From the NCBI RefSeq assembly GCF_025949665.1, contig NZ_JAPDFT010000001.1, positions 620,001 to 684,000 on the forward strand: 64,000 nt of DNA, in the 5' to 3' direction. Both the position numbers and the translations under genes were made by a program. Shown here in pieces: positions 25,119 to 32,372 of the stretch (the first letter of the stretch is position 1; each line of letters begins with the position of its first letter). Under the pieces are notes generated by a model, which did not search any database, was not told the DNA's origin, and saw nothing but the letters and a program-made list of their open reading frames with translations. Origin of the DNA: Chryseobacterium viscerum. Its GTDB lineage: Bacteria; Bacteroidota; Bacteroidia; Flavobacteriales; Weeksellaceae.

Positions 25119-25678
25119 TGAATCAGACGGTCGCAATCATATTACTTATTCTGCTGGGAGTAGTTATCATCAGTTTTCTAATCAATCTTTATAACAAGCT
25201 GGTTATGCTTAAATTTAATGTTGATAAAGCCTTTGGTAATATTGATGTAGTGCTGAAACAGCGTGCAGATGAGATCCCCAATCTTGTTACAGTTGCCAAA
25301 CACTTTATGAACTATGAGGAAAAGCTCCTTGCCCGCCTTACAGAGCTCAGGACCTTTTATAATAACAGTACTGATGCAGATAAAAGAACAGAGATTGCCA
25401 ATGAAACCTCAAAAGCACTTTCTTCATTCTTTGCTGTTTCAGAAAACTATCCCGAACTGAAGTCTAATAATAATTTCCTTGAACTGCAGAAAAGAATTTC
25501 CGATCTGGAGAACAAAATAGCAGACAGAAGAGAATTTTTTAATGACAGCGTTAACCTTTATAACATCGGAATTCATGAATTTCCCAATGTGATACTGGCG
25601 AAAATGTTAGGCTATAAAGACAAAACTTTACTGGAAATCACAAACGAAGAAAAACATTATGACGGGGTTCAGTTTTAA
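25118..25678 (+). CDS. lemA: LemA family protein
   Basis: A 186-residue protein with one N-terminal transmembrane helix (about 5-26) and the LemA helical core: NLYNKLVMLKFNVDKAFGNIDVVLKQRADEIPNLV, then ADRREFFNDSVNLYNIGIHEFPN. The start at 25118 overlaps the previous stop (TAATG). LemA proteins are membrane-anchored helical bundles with unclear roles, often paired with GIDE or TPM-domain proteins. Its presence inside a T6SS effector island is unexpected; it may be an island passenger or part of an envelope-protection set. Confidence 0.85.
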   Translation: MNQTVAIILLILLGVVIISFLINLYNKLVMLKFNVDKAFGNIDVVLKQRADEIPNLVTVAKHFMNYEEKLLARLTELRTFYNNSTDADKRTEIANETSKALSSFFAVSENYPELKSNNNFLELQKRISDLENKIADRREFFNDSVNLYNIGIHEFPNVILAKMLGYKDKTLLEITNEEKHYDGVQF

Positions 25679-26039
25679 TACCTTTTTCGGATTAGAAGAT
25701 AAAATAGTAGATTACCCGGAAGTAACCATTTTCGGAGCTATGTTTCTGCCGCTTTTGTTGTTTATTCCAGTTGCCGTTATAGGATGGATTTTCAGAAAGC
25801 TTAAATTCAGCATGTATATCGTTCATGTATTCATGTATACTTTGCTTTTTACATTTATAGTAGGGGCAATTACAATATTTATCCTTTTTTTTATTACCGA
25901 TAAAAATGGAGTAAAACTAGCCTATTGCTGGCTTACGGTACTCGCGGGAATGTTTTTTTTCAGTCTGATCAATGCCAATACCATTACCAAAATGTTTACA
26001 GATTGGTCTAAAATGATCAAAGAAAAACAAAATCAGTAA
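25659..26039 (+). CDS. small multi-pass membrane protein
   Basis: A 126-residue protein overlapping the end of lemA by 20 bp. Three to four transmembrane helices are visible (about 22-43, 52-78 and 85-106), with a charged C-terminal tail KMIKEKQNQ. No family is recognised. The overlap indicates translational coupling with the GIDE and LemA genes, so the three probably act together in the cytoplasmic membrane. Confidence 0.6.
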   Translation: MTGFSFNTFFGLEDKIVDYPEVTIFGAMFLPLLLFIPVAVIGWIFRKLKFSMYIVHVFMYTLLFTFIVGAITIFILFFITDKNGVKLAYCWLTVLAGMFFFSLINANTITKMFTDWSKMIKEKQNQ

Positions 26040-26059
26040 TTTTGGAAAAAACATTTAAC

Positions 26060-26713
26060 ATGATGAAAAAAGCAAGAGTACTGGTATTAATTTTTGTAGT
26101 ATTGATCAATATCTGTTGTGGAAATAAATCATTTGACCTGTCATCAGTTTCCTTAGGTAATGATGCAAAGAAGTATGATTTTGAAAACAAAGATTTATTT
26201 ATGAAAGATGCTGCAAAGGCAGATATCATTCAATACTATGCTGATGGAAACAAAGGAGTGACGTATGGGAATATACCCTTAGACAATACGATGGGTACAA
26301 GAATTACCGTATACAAAGGGAAAGTAGGAGCTGTAGATACCAATGCATCCGAAAAATACTCTTTGGAATTTGTAGAAAAAATAGTAAAAAAACATGGAAA
26401 TCCTACAGCTTCTATTACTGATAAAGCTACCGTAGATGCCAAACTTGTAAAACCAATTTTTGAAAAGCTGAAAAAACTTTCTCCCGAAAAAGTGTCATGG
26501 GACCAAAATCAAAAAAATACCTTTACTTACCCAACTTCTTTCTTCTGGGATGATGGTAAAAATTATTCCATACTCAGTATCTCCATTGAAGCTGATGGTA
26601 AAATAAGAAATAAATACATTTCCGTTACGAAAGACGCGTATCGTGATAATGCCGTATTTGGATTGAAATATCCAACACCTCCGGCTTCTCCGTGGTATAA
26701 ATACATGAACTAA
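26060..26713 (+). CDS. lipoprotein, candidate immunity protein (3)
   Basis: A 217-residue exported protein started at the double ATG at 26060. The signal peptide ends at ICC with a non-standard lipobox, so lipidation is likely but not certain. The mature protein has YSLEFVEKIVKKHGNPTAS, comparable in position to the helix of the lipoproteins at 22132 and 26962. Its last 40 codons are matched by a decayed copy just downstream at 26731-26848, evidence of a tandem duplication. Function unknown. Confidence 0.65.
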   Translation: MMKKARVLVLIFVVLINICCGNKSFDLSSVSLGNDAKKYDFENKDLFMKDAAKADIIQYYADGNKGVTYGNIPLDNTMGTRITVYKGKVGAVDTNASEKYSLEFVEKIVKKHGNPTASITDKATVDAKLVKPIFEKLKKLSPEKVSWDQNQKNTFTYPTSFFWDDGKNYSILSISIEADGKIRNKYISVTKDAYRDNAVFGLKYPTPPASPWYKYMN

Positions 26714-26730
26714 AAGTCATTGAGAGTAAA

Positions 26731-26848
26731 GTAAAAATAAAGGTATAAATGTATTTCCGCGATCCAAGAGGCTTACCATAATAATGTTGTTTTTGGATTA
26801 AAATGTTCTACATCTCAAGAGTCTCCGTAGATAAGTATATGAATTAAA
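26731..26848 (+). pseudogene. decayed duplicate of the 3' end of the lipoprotein gene at 26060
   Basis: The sequence parallels nt 26600-26713: ATTTCCG, then GATAATGCCGTATTTGGATT versus AATAATGTTGTTTTTGGATT, then CTTCTCCGTGGTATAA versus AGTCTCCGTAGATAAG, ending ATGAACTAA versus ATGAATTAA. In the copy, stop codons and a shifted frame break the reading. It is thus a worn remnant of a tandem copy whose 5' part is gone, or the trace of a recombination event. Confidence 0.75.
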
Positions 26849-26961
26849 ATGCGGACCAGGAGATGAAAAACAAGAGAATAACAAATAAAAAACAGATTCC
26901 GGATACTTGAATCCCCTTTTTTCTGTTTTAATATTGATAACCGCATACTAACACTAACATT

Positions 26962-27681
26962 ATGAAAAGATTGAAATATATAGTACTATCAATGATCTGT
27001 TGGGGATTTGCTTCATGCGGCCATCAGAAAAATAAAGAGACTGAGGCTTTGGTTGAAACACAGGGAAGTACACAGACAGAACCCTTTAATCTTGCCAAAA
27101 TTACTGTAGGTCAAAATATTAATGAAATTTTGAAATCTGCTGGAGCAACAGCCAAAGAAGCAGTACGTACCAGTGAGGTTACCCTTATCGGAAATGAAAA
27201 ACTGGCTTTTTCATCAAAAGAACTATTACACTTCAACGGAATAGACCTGGAAGGAAAGAATAATAAAAACATCAACAAAGTAATTTTACATTTTGGAAAG
27301 GTTGATCAGGAAATTGGTCCTCTTGCCAATGAAAAAGAAGACGAATTGGGAATGTATCAGCTTGATATTTATACAGAGCAGGAAAAAACTGCACTTTTGG
27401 ATAATCTGAACAAAACACTTCAGAAACCCAGCTTTGATACCATACGTGAAGGTTTTGAATCAGAAGTTAGAGATGATGAAATCATCCAGACCCATAATAA
27501 ACTCAGACAGGAAGTAGCAATCTGGAGAAACAAAGATTTACTCTATTATTACTGCGAAACCAAAATAGATAACAGACCGGACGAATACCGCTGCAATCTC
27601 TTTGTATTCAAAAATAAAGAATGGAAAGACCTTCTGAAAGGATCAGGATATCCGGATCTCGATAAAATCTCTCTGAATTAA
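26962..27681 (+). CDS. lipoprotein, candidate immunity protein (4)
   Basis: A 239-residue lipoprotein with a clear lipobox (FASC, Cys19). FNLAKITVGQNINEILKSAGAT resembles the lipoprotein at 22771, and YQLDIYTEQEKTALLDNLNK...PSF resembles that at 22132, so it bridges the two and supports a single diverged family. No known domain. It is the last gene of the island and is followed by a bidirectional terminator. A role as immunity protein for a toxin of this or a lost cassette is inference. Confidence 0.65.
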   Translation: MKRLKYIVLSMICWGFASCGHQKNKETEALVETQGSTQTEPFNLAKITVGQNINEILKSAGATAKEAVRTSEVTLIGNEKLAFSSKELLHFNGIDLEGKNNKNINKVILHFGKVDQEIGPLANEKEDELGMYQLDIYTEQEKTALLDNLNKTLQKPSFDTIREGFESEVRDDEIIQTHNKLRQEVAIWRNKDLLYYYCETKIDNRPDEYRCNLFVFKNKEWKDLLKGSGYPDLDKISLN

Positions 27682-27729
27682 TTGAATTAAGATAAGAACA
27701 AACAAAAAAATAAAACATTCGCTTAGTCA

Positions 27730-27745
27730 AATCAGCTTGCTGATT
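27730..27745. repeat. small perfect palindrome AATCAGC-TT-GCTGATT
   Basis: Seven-base arms with a two-base spacer, in the 160-bp stretch between the last island lipoprotein and its terminator. A second AATCAGC-rich tract (27812-27829) follows. It may be a binding site or repeat debris. Confidence 0.4.
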
Positions 27746-27840
27746 CCTCTTTGCCCTCTAAAATAAAATATTATAAAAATAAAACCTTTGCGTTAAAAAC
27801 ATTAGCTCAATCAGCAAAATCAGCGATAGTTTAAAAACAC

Positions 27841-27873
27841 AAAATGCCGGTCTAAAAAGACCGGCATTTTTTA
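27841..27873. terminator. bidirectional terminator between convergent genes
   Basis: A 13-bp stem AAAATGCCGGTCT / AGACCGGCATTTT around a short A-rich loop, with A- and T-runs on both sides, serves the lipoprotein gene on plus and the endonuclease gene on minus. Confidence 0.9.
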
Positions 27874-27892
27874 TATTAAATCAGTACTTGAA

Positions 27893-29683
27893 TTATTTTA
27901 CAAGGAACTGCATCGTAACCTGATCCAGTTTCAGAATATAAACTCCCTGACCAAGATTTATGGTTTTAATAGAATTTCCATTTCTGAAAGGCTGGTTAAT
28001 CGTCTGAAGAACTTTCCCCTGAAGAGTGTAAATTTCAGCTTTTTTTACCTTCTGAAGATCTCCTTTTACAAAAATCTCCTGGTTGGTAATAGGATTCGGA
28101 GAAATTTTAAAACCGTTAGAAGTAGTTTCTGCAGCTGTATTTTGAGCTATTCTTGCACTTGATCCGGAATAGCATGTCCATGAAAGGTCATCAATGGCAA
28201 CTCTGTTACTTGATGAATTATTAACCAGACTTACCACTACATTCCCGGAAATATTGATATTGTTGATGGTAGTAGTTGTAGATGAAGTGCTGTAAGGAAT
28301 AGTTCCTACTGTTGTTCCGTTTACTTTTACATCAAAAGTACCGTTTGTTCCTGAGAATTTAAGTTGTGTAGTGACTGTTAAAGAGCCGATACCGTTTGCA
28401 GAACTGCCGGAAGTTAAAGAACCGTTTCTTACCGTAATAGCTTTATTGTTAAGAGTCTGATCAGTTCTTGCATCCGTTGCTGTCCAGGAGATACCATCGT
28501 TGCTCCATGTTTTGGTTGAATAAGTAGAGCTGGCTGCTGGAATTGTTTCAAAACTTTCATTCGCACAGCTTGTTCCTGGATTTGTATTTCCTGCATCGGT
28601 AGTACCGGAAACCGTAGAACTGTTTGATGATGAATTTCCTGCTGCATCTTTTGCTACAACATAAAAGCTGTAAGAAGTAGAAGGAGCAAGTCCTGAAATC
28701 GTTGTTGAAGTTGAGCTTACCGTAGTTTTCAGATTTCCATCCATATAAACATTATAAGCTGTTACTCCTACATTATCTGTAGAGGCATTCCAGGCAAGAG
28801 AAATACTGCTGGAAGTTTTTCCTGAAACATTCAGTCCTGTTGCTGCAGTAGGTGCCTGAGTATCACCTGAAGGCTGCTGGGAACCCCAGATAAGATTTAC
28901 ATAATTAGGATTATCAATAAATGGATTTCTGTTACCCTGGAAAGTATAAGAGGCATTATTTCTTTTGATCTCAGCCTGAGAAACCGGATCCTGATTATGC
29001 CATGCCAGAAGAACATTCAGTTCCCATGTCTGTAATCCCGGGAATGTAGAACTTCCTAACATATTTCCTGATGAGAAAGTAGAAAGTTTACTCTGATAAC
29101 GGGTTACAAAATAGAAAATCATACGCGCCACATCTCCTTTAAACTCATCAATCGGCTCAAAAACCGTTCCCGAATATCCTGAAGAGACTGACGTTCCAAG
29201 CTTTGAACCATTCAGTGAAGTAAAAGAGGCGCTTCCTACCTTTCCGAAAGGATAATTACTTCTCATTCCGTTTACTTTCCCATCTGTCGCTCTGATAAAG
29301 TGAATATCTGCAACCATGGGAGAAGCCTGATTGAAAAGACTTTGAGGAACAATATGCTCTCTGTTATAGCAATTTCCTTCAGTAGAATATGTTCCACACT
29401 GGTTGGTTCCTGGAGTATACTTATAAGGATCTGTGCCTACAGGTTTTTCAGAATAGATATCAAGAATAGAACCATCATTTTCATAATCCTTATCTATGTC
29501 AGTAGTTTTATAACCGGTCCAAAGTCCACTGTATCCTTTGTCCATATGACCGCTGGTGATAATGCTGCTTAATTCAGTTTTCAGTGCTGCTCCACTCAGT
29601 CCGTTGGCAGAATTGTAGTATCCTGCAGGAGCCTGAGCGTGGGCAAGTCCTGCAAATACAGAGAATAAAATGATTTTTTTCAT
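27893..29683 (-). CDS. secreted endonuclease I with fibronectin III domain and type IX sorting tail
   Basis: A 596-residue protein: signal peptide (cleaved after AHAQ), endonuclease I domain (about 20-270) with the beta-beta-alpha-metal motif N107-R-E-H110 in CYNREHIVPQSLF, a fibronectin type III domain (about 277-362), a beta-sandwich region (about 370-510, with NIDDLSW-like ends), and a type A type IX sorting domain from about 528 (KISPNPITNQEIFVKG...GVYILKL). It is a non-specific DNase predicted to be exported across the outer membrane by type IX secretion. Likely roles are scavenging nucleotides or degrading extracellular DNA. It lies right beside the T6SS island but convergent to it. Confidence 0.9.
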   Translation of the reverse strand: MKKIILFSVFAGLAHAQAPAGYYNSANGLSGAALKTELSSIITSGHMDKGYSGLWTGYKTTDIDKDYENDGSILDIYSEKPVGTDPYKYTPGTNQCGTYSTEGNCYNREHIVPQSLFNQASPMVADIHFIRATDGKVNGMRSNYPFGKVGSASFTSLNGSKLGTSVSSGYSGTVFEPIDEFKGDVARMIFYFVTRYQSKLSTFSSGNMLGSSTFPGLQTWELNVLLAWHNQDPVSQAEIKRNNASYTFQGNRNPFIDNPNYVNLIWGSQQPSGDTQAPTAATGLNVSGKTSSSISLAWNASTDNVGVTAYNVYMDGNLKTTVSSTSTTISGLAPSTSYSFYVVAKDAAGNSSSNSSTVSGTTDAGNTNPGTSCANESFETIPAASSTYSTKTWSNDGISWTATDARTDQTLNNKAITVRNGSLTSGSSANGIGSLTVTTQLKFSGTNGTFDVKVNGTTVGTIPYSTSSTTTTINNINISGNVVVSLVNNSSSNRVAIDDLSWTCYSGSSARIAQNTAAETTSNGFKISPNPITNQEIFVKGDLQKVKKAEIYTLQGKVLQTINQPFRNGNSIKTINLGQGVYILKLDQVTMQFLVK

Positions 29684-29838
29684 ATTAATACAAGTTTCAG
29701 CAAGAATACTACATTTTTTGTGAATAAGAAATTACAAAATAGTTAATTTTAAATGCACTGCATGTAATACGTAATGAATGCGGAGTTCCGGGTTTTGAAT
29801 TTTATATTTTGGATTATACATTTTAATATTTTCTATAC

Positions 29839-29905
29839 TCAATAGGAGTGGGCTTTAGCTCACTCATCAAATAAACCAACAATTTATCTGGTTTTAGCCA
29901 AAACT
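29839..29905 (+). repeat. REP-like hairpin unit (single copy)
   Basis: TCAATAGGAGTGGGCTTTAGC, then CTCATCAAATAAAC, then GGTTTTAGCCAAAACTT: same two-hairpin layout as the units flanking the RAYT gene at 1588, in plus orientation. Confidence 0.75.
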
Positions 29906-29994
29906 TAAAACTTAATGACCAAACTCATAAAAAATCCAAAAAAAGCATCTGTGGAAATCTGTATTATCTGTGGGAAAAACAGAATCATCACTCA

Positions 29995-30027
29995 TAAAAA
30001 AAGCCAGTACAAAAATACCGGCTTATA
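29995..30027 (-). terminator. terminator of the DUF4136 lipoprotein gene
   Basis: Read on minus: AAGCCGGTA / TACTGGCTT stem with one mismatch, loop of TTTTTG and a run of seven or more T. Confidence 0.75.
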
Positions 30028-30045
30028 TAATGGATGACTTAAATT

Positions 30046-30573
30046 TTATTTTCTTTGTGGCGGATAATTTTTCATAATCTCAGCCATAATTTCCGGAATT
30101 TGTCTCTGTTTTGCTTTTGGAGAATCTACAGAAATTCCGCTTCCGATACCCTGCCAAACCAATTTGTTGGTTTTTGCATCAATAAGGTCTACAATCAGTG
30201 CACCTTCATTATAATTTGAGGTCCACGTTCTGCTCATTCCAACACCCCATCCGAATGGTCCGCCCCATCCCCACATTCCGTAAGGTGAAGAAGAATTGAT
30301 ATCAGTAATCTTTTTATGATTAGCTTTTACGTTGATAATCAGATCAGGGCTTTCTCCAGACTGAAGTCCTTTGCTCTGAAGCTGTCTTGACAGTTCATTC
30401 AGCACTCTGTCTTTATCAATATCATTCAATTTTAGATCATCAATTCTTATTTTATAAGTTTTGAAAGAATTGAAATTGGCGGTTTCAGCATAATCTGAAC
30501 GTACCTGAAAAGGGCTACAAGAAGTTAAACCTAAAGTAGCTGATGCCAACAAAATAAAAATATATTTTTTCAT
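30046..30573 (-). CDS. DUF4136 lipoprotein
   Basis: A 175-residue lipoprotein from the ATG at 30573 (lipobox GLTSC, Cys19). The family signature YAETANFNSFKTYKI follows the signal, and GALIVDLIDAKTNKLVWQGIGSG is the second conserved block. The insert GMWGWGGPFGWGVGMSRTW is a Gly/Trp-rich loop common in the family. It is an envelope protein of unknown function. The gene overlaps the end region of the DUF5522 gene upstream by a possible alternative start; with the start chosen they are 1 bp apart and probably cotranscribed. Confidence 0.85.
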   Translation of the reverse strand: MKKYIFILLASATLGLTSCSPFQVRSDYAETANFNSFKTYKIRIDDLKLNDIDKDRVLNELSRQLQSKGLQSGESPDLIINVKANHKKITDINSSSPYGMWGWGGPFGWGVGMSRTWTSNYNEGALIVDLIDAKTNKLVWQGIGSGISVDSPKAKQRQIPEIMAEIMKNYPPQRK

Positions 30574-30574
30574 T

Positions 30575-30760
<186 letters not shown>

Positions 30761-30784
30761 TTAAATGCTAGTCAAAAAACTTTT

Positions 30785-30792
30785 TATATTTG
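30785..30792 (+). promoter_or_regulatory. -7 promoter element TATATTTG
   Basis: A perfect TAnnTTTG match. If used, transcription would begin at about 30799, at or just after the ATG at 30798, which would make the small membrane protein mRNA nearly leaderless. Confidence 0.4.
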
Positions 30793-30797
30793 TTACT

Positions 30798-31124
30798 ATG
30801 ATAATTGTATGCCAAAAGCCTTTAAAAAAATTAAAAATTAATGGCATTGCTCTCTTTCCCTTTATCTTCATTAGGAAACCCGAAGATAAGGAAAATAATG
30901 TTTTGATCAATCACGAAAAAATCCATTTACGCCAACAATGGGAAATGCTTATTATTTTCTTCTATATTTTCTATGTCATTGAATATTATTATTGGTTTTT
31001 CAAGCTGAAAGACGGCTATCTGGCTTACAGAAGAATCTCATTTGAAAGAGAAGCCTACACCAATGAAAATAATCTGAATTATTTGAAGAAAAGAAAATTC
31101 TGGAACTTCAGGAAATATTTGTAG
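30798..31124 (+). CDS. small HExxH membrane protein, possible minimal metalloprotease
   Basis: A 108-residue protein from the ATG at 30798; an ATG at 30765 would add 11 residues but lies upstream of a good promoter element. INHEKIHLRQQWEM carries a zincin-type HExxH, followed by a transmembrane helix (IIFFYIFYVIEYYYWFF) and ISFEREAYTNE, an E-x-E-x-x-A arrangement like the third-ligand helix of M48/M56 peptidases. The signal of a gluzincin is therefore packed in about 70 residues. I know of no function. Proteins of this look occur in Flavobacteriia as conserved hypotheticals (recollection). Confidence 0.6.
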   Translation: MIIVCQKPLKKLKINGIALFPFIFIRKPEDKENNVLINHEKIHLRQQWEMLIIFFYIFYVIEYYYWFFKLKDGYLAYRRISFEREAYTNENNLNYLKKRKFWNFRKYL

Positions 31125-31237
31125 AGTTATTTGCCAGTTTCGGGATTCGAGATTTCATTCTTAAGGATTTGGGGTTCGTGGTTCAAGTTTCTGGATTCTG
31201 TTTTTTTGGGAAGATCAATTTCGATTTTCTTTATATT

Positions 31238-31303
31238 TAATAGGAACGGGCTTTAGCCCGTTTATCAAATAAACTCAAATTCATTTGGCTTTAGCTGAAA
31301 CCT
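31238..31303 (+). repeat. REP-like hairpin unit (single copy, well preserved)
   Basis: TAATAGGAACGGGCTTTAGCC, then CGTTTATCAAATAAAC, then TTTGGCTTTAGCTGAAACCT. The first hairpin is perfect; the second has one change (CTGAAA for CCAAAA). Confidence 0.8.
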
Positions 31304-31407
31304 AAAAAAATCAAACCACCATCTGTGAAAATCTGTGTGATCCGAGTGAAAGATCTAAACATAATTACTCATACAGCCAGAAACCTCCGGAAGAATAAAT
31401 CTTTTCC

Positions 31408-31415
31408 TACTTTTG
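31408..31415 (+). promoter_or_regulatory. -7 promoter element TACTTTTG
   Basis: Matches TAnnTTTG and lies 33 bp before the ATG of the PLP-enzyme gene at 31449. Confidence 0.55.
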
Positions 31416-31448
31416 TAAAGAATAAACCTTGAGCTGCTAAAAACTGAA

Positions 31449-32357
31449 ATGCTATTACAACTTCCCACAGAACCTGTTTCCATTCAGGAAATTCCCATTC
31501 ATAAAAATGTAAAACTTTTCATTAAAAGGGAAGATCAGATTCATCCGCTGGTTTCAGGTAATAAATACTGGAAACTGTTTTATAATGTCAACCACTATCT
31601 GGAAAGAAATCCGGATAAACCTTATATTATTACTTTTGGAGGCGCTTTTTCCAACCATATTGCTGCGGTTTCAGCCGTAGGAAATCTGGCAGGTATTCCA
31701 ACATTGGGAATCATCAGAGGAGAAGAACTGCAGCATAAGTGGCGTGATAACCCTACTTTACTTTTTGCCAAAAGAAATGGAATGAATCTGAAATTTGTCA
31801 CCCGCGAAGAATACCGCCATAAAGAAAAACTGACAGAATTCCTTCATCAGGAGTTTCCCGATGCACTGATAGTACCCGAAGGAGGCACCAATGAAGAGGC
31901 TGTGGAAGGGGTGAAAATGATGCTCAATGAACAAACAAAAGATTTTGACTATCTTTGCACCGCAGTCGGAACCGGAGGAACCATTGCGGGAATTTCAAAA
32001 TTTAGTGAAGACAATCAGAAAGTTATAGGATTTAAGGTTGTAGATGATGCTTCACTGGAAAATAGAATTTTTGAATTAACTTTGAGACATAATTTTAATC
32101 TAATAGATTCATGTTTTGGAGGTTACGGTAAAATAAATGATGGAAACATCCGTTTTATCAATGATTTCAAAGAGAAGTATGGTATTCCTTTAGAACCGAT
32201 ATATACAGGAAAAATGATGGAGAAAGTTTTTGAACTGATTGAAGATGATTATTTTCCTGAAAACAGCAGGATTTTGTGCTTTCACACTGGTGGATTACAG
32301 GGGATTGAAGGAGCTAATCTGCTTTTGGAAAAACAGAATAGAAATTTAATTATATAA
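31449..32357 (+). CDS. 1-aminocyclopropane-1-carboxylate deaminase / D-cysteine desulfhydrase family
   Basis: A 302-residue fold-type II PLP enzyme. The cofactor lysine is K39 in VSGNKYWKL; TFGGAFSNHIAAVSAVGNLAGI is the substrate-carboxylate loop, and VGTGGTIAGI near 180 binds the PLP phosphate. In bacteria without ethylene precursors, family members mostly break D-cysteine into pyruvate, sulfide and ammonia. True ACC deaminases and D-cysteine desulfhydrases are not separable by eye. It is 15 bp upstream of a cell-wall hydrolase gene, probably in one operon. Confidence 0.85.
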   Translation: MLLQLPTEPVSIQEIPIHKNVKLFIKREDQIHPLVSGNKYWKLFYNVNHYLERNPDKPYIITFGGAFSNHIAAVSAVGNLAGIPTLGIIRGEELQHKWRDNPTLLFAKRNGMNLKFVTREEYRHKEKLTEFLHQEFPDALIVPEGGTNEEAVEGVKMMLNEQTKDFDYLCTAVGTGGTIAGISKFSEDNQKVIGFKVVDDASLENRIFELTLRHNFNLIDSCFGGYGKINDGNIRFINDFKEKYGIPLEPIYTGKMMEKVFELIEDDYFPENSRILCFHTGGLQGIEGANLLLEKQNRNLII

Positions 32358-32372
32358 GTAAAATTGAAAAAC

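Larger units (their letters stand above)
29684..30045. other. 362-bp intergenic region with repeat debris
   Basis: No gene. It holds a worn GGAGTTCCGGGTTTTGA tract near 29779, one REP-like unit (29839-29905), a CATCTGTGGAAATCTG tract (29947-29962) and a minus-strand terminator. The same three elements recur in the same order at 31138-31350. Confidence 0.6.
31125..31448. other. 324-bp intergenic region with repeat debris and promoter
   Basis: No gene. Holds tracts like TTCGGGATTCGAGATTTC (31139) and TTGGGGTTCGTGGTTCAAG, a REP-like unit at 31238-31303, a CATCTGTGAAAATCTGTG tract (31320) and the promoter of the next gene. Confidence 0.6.
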
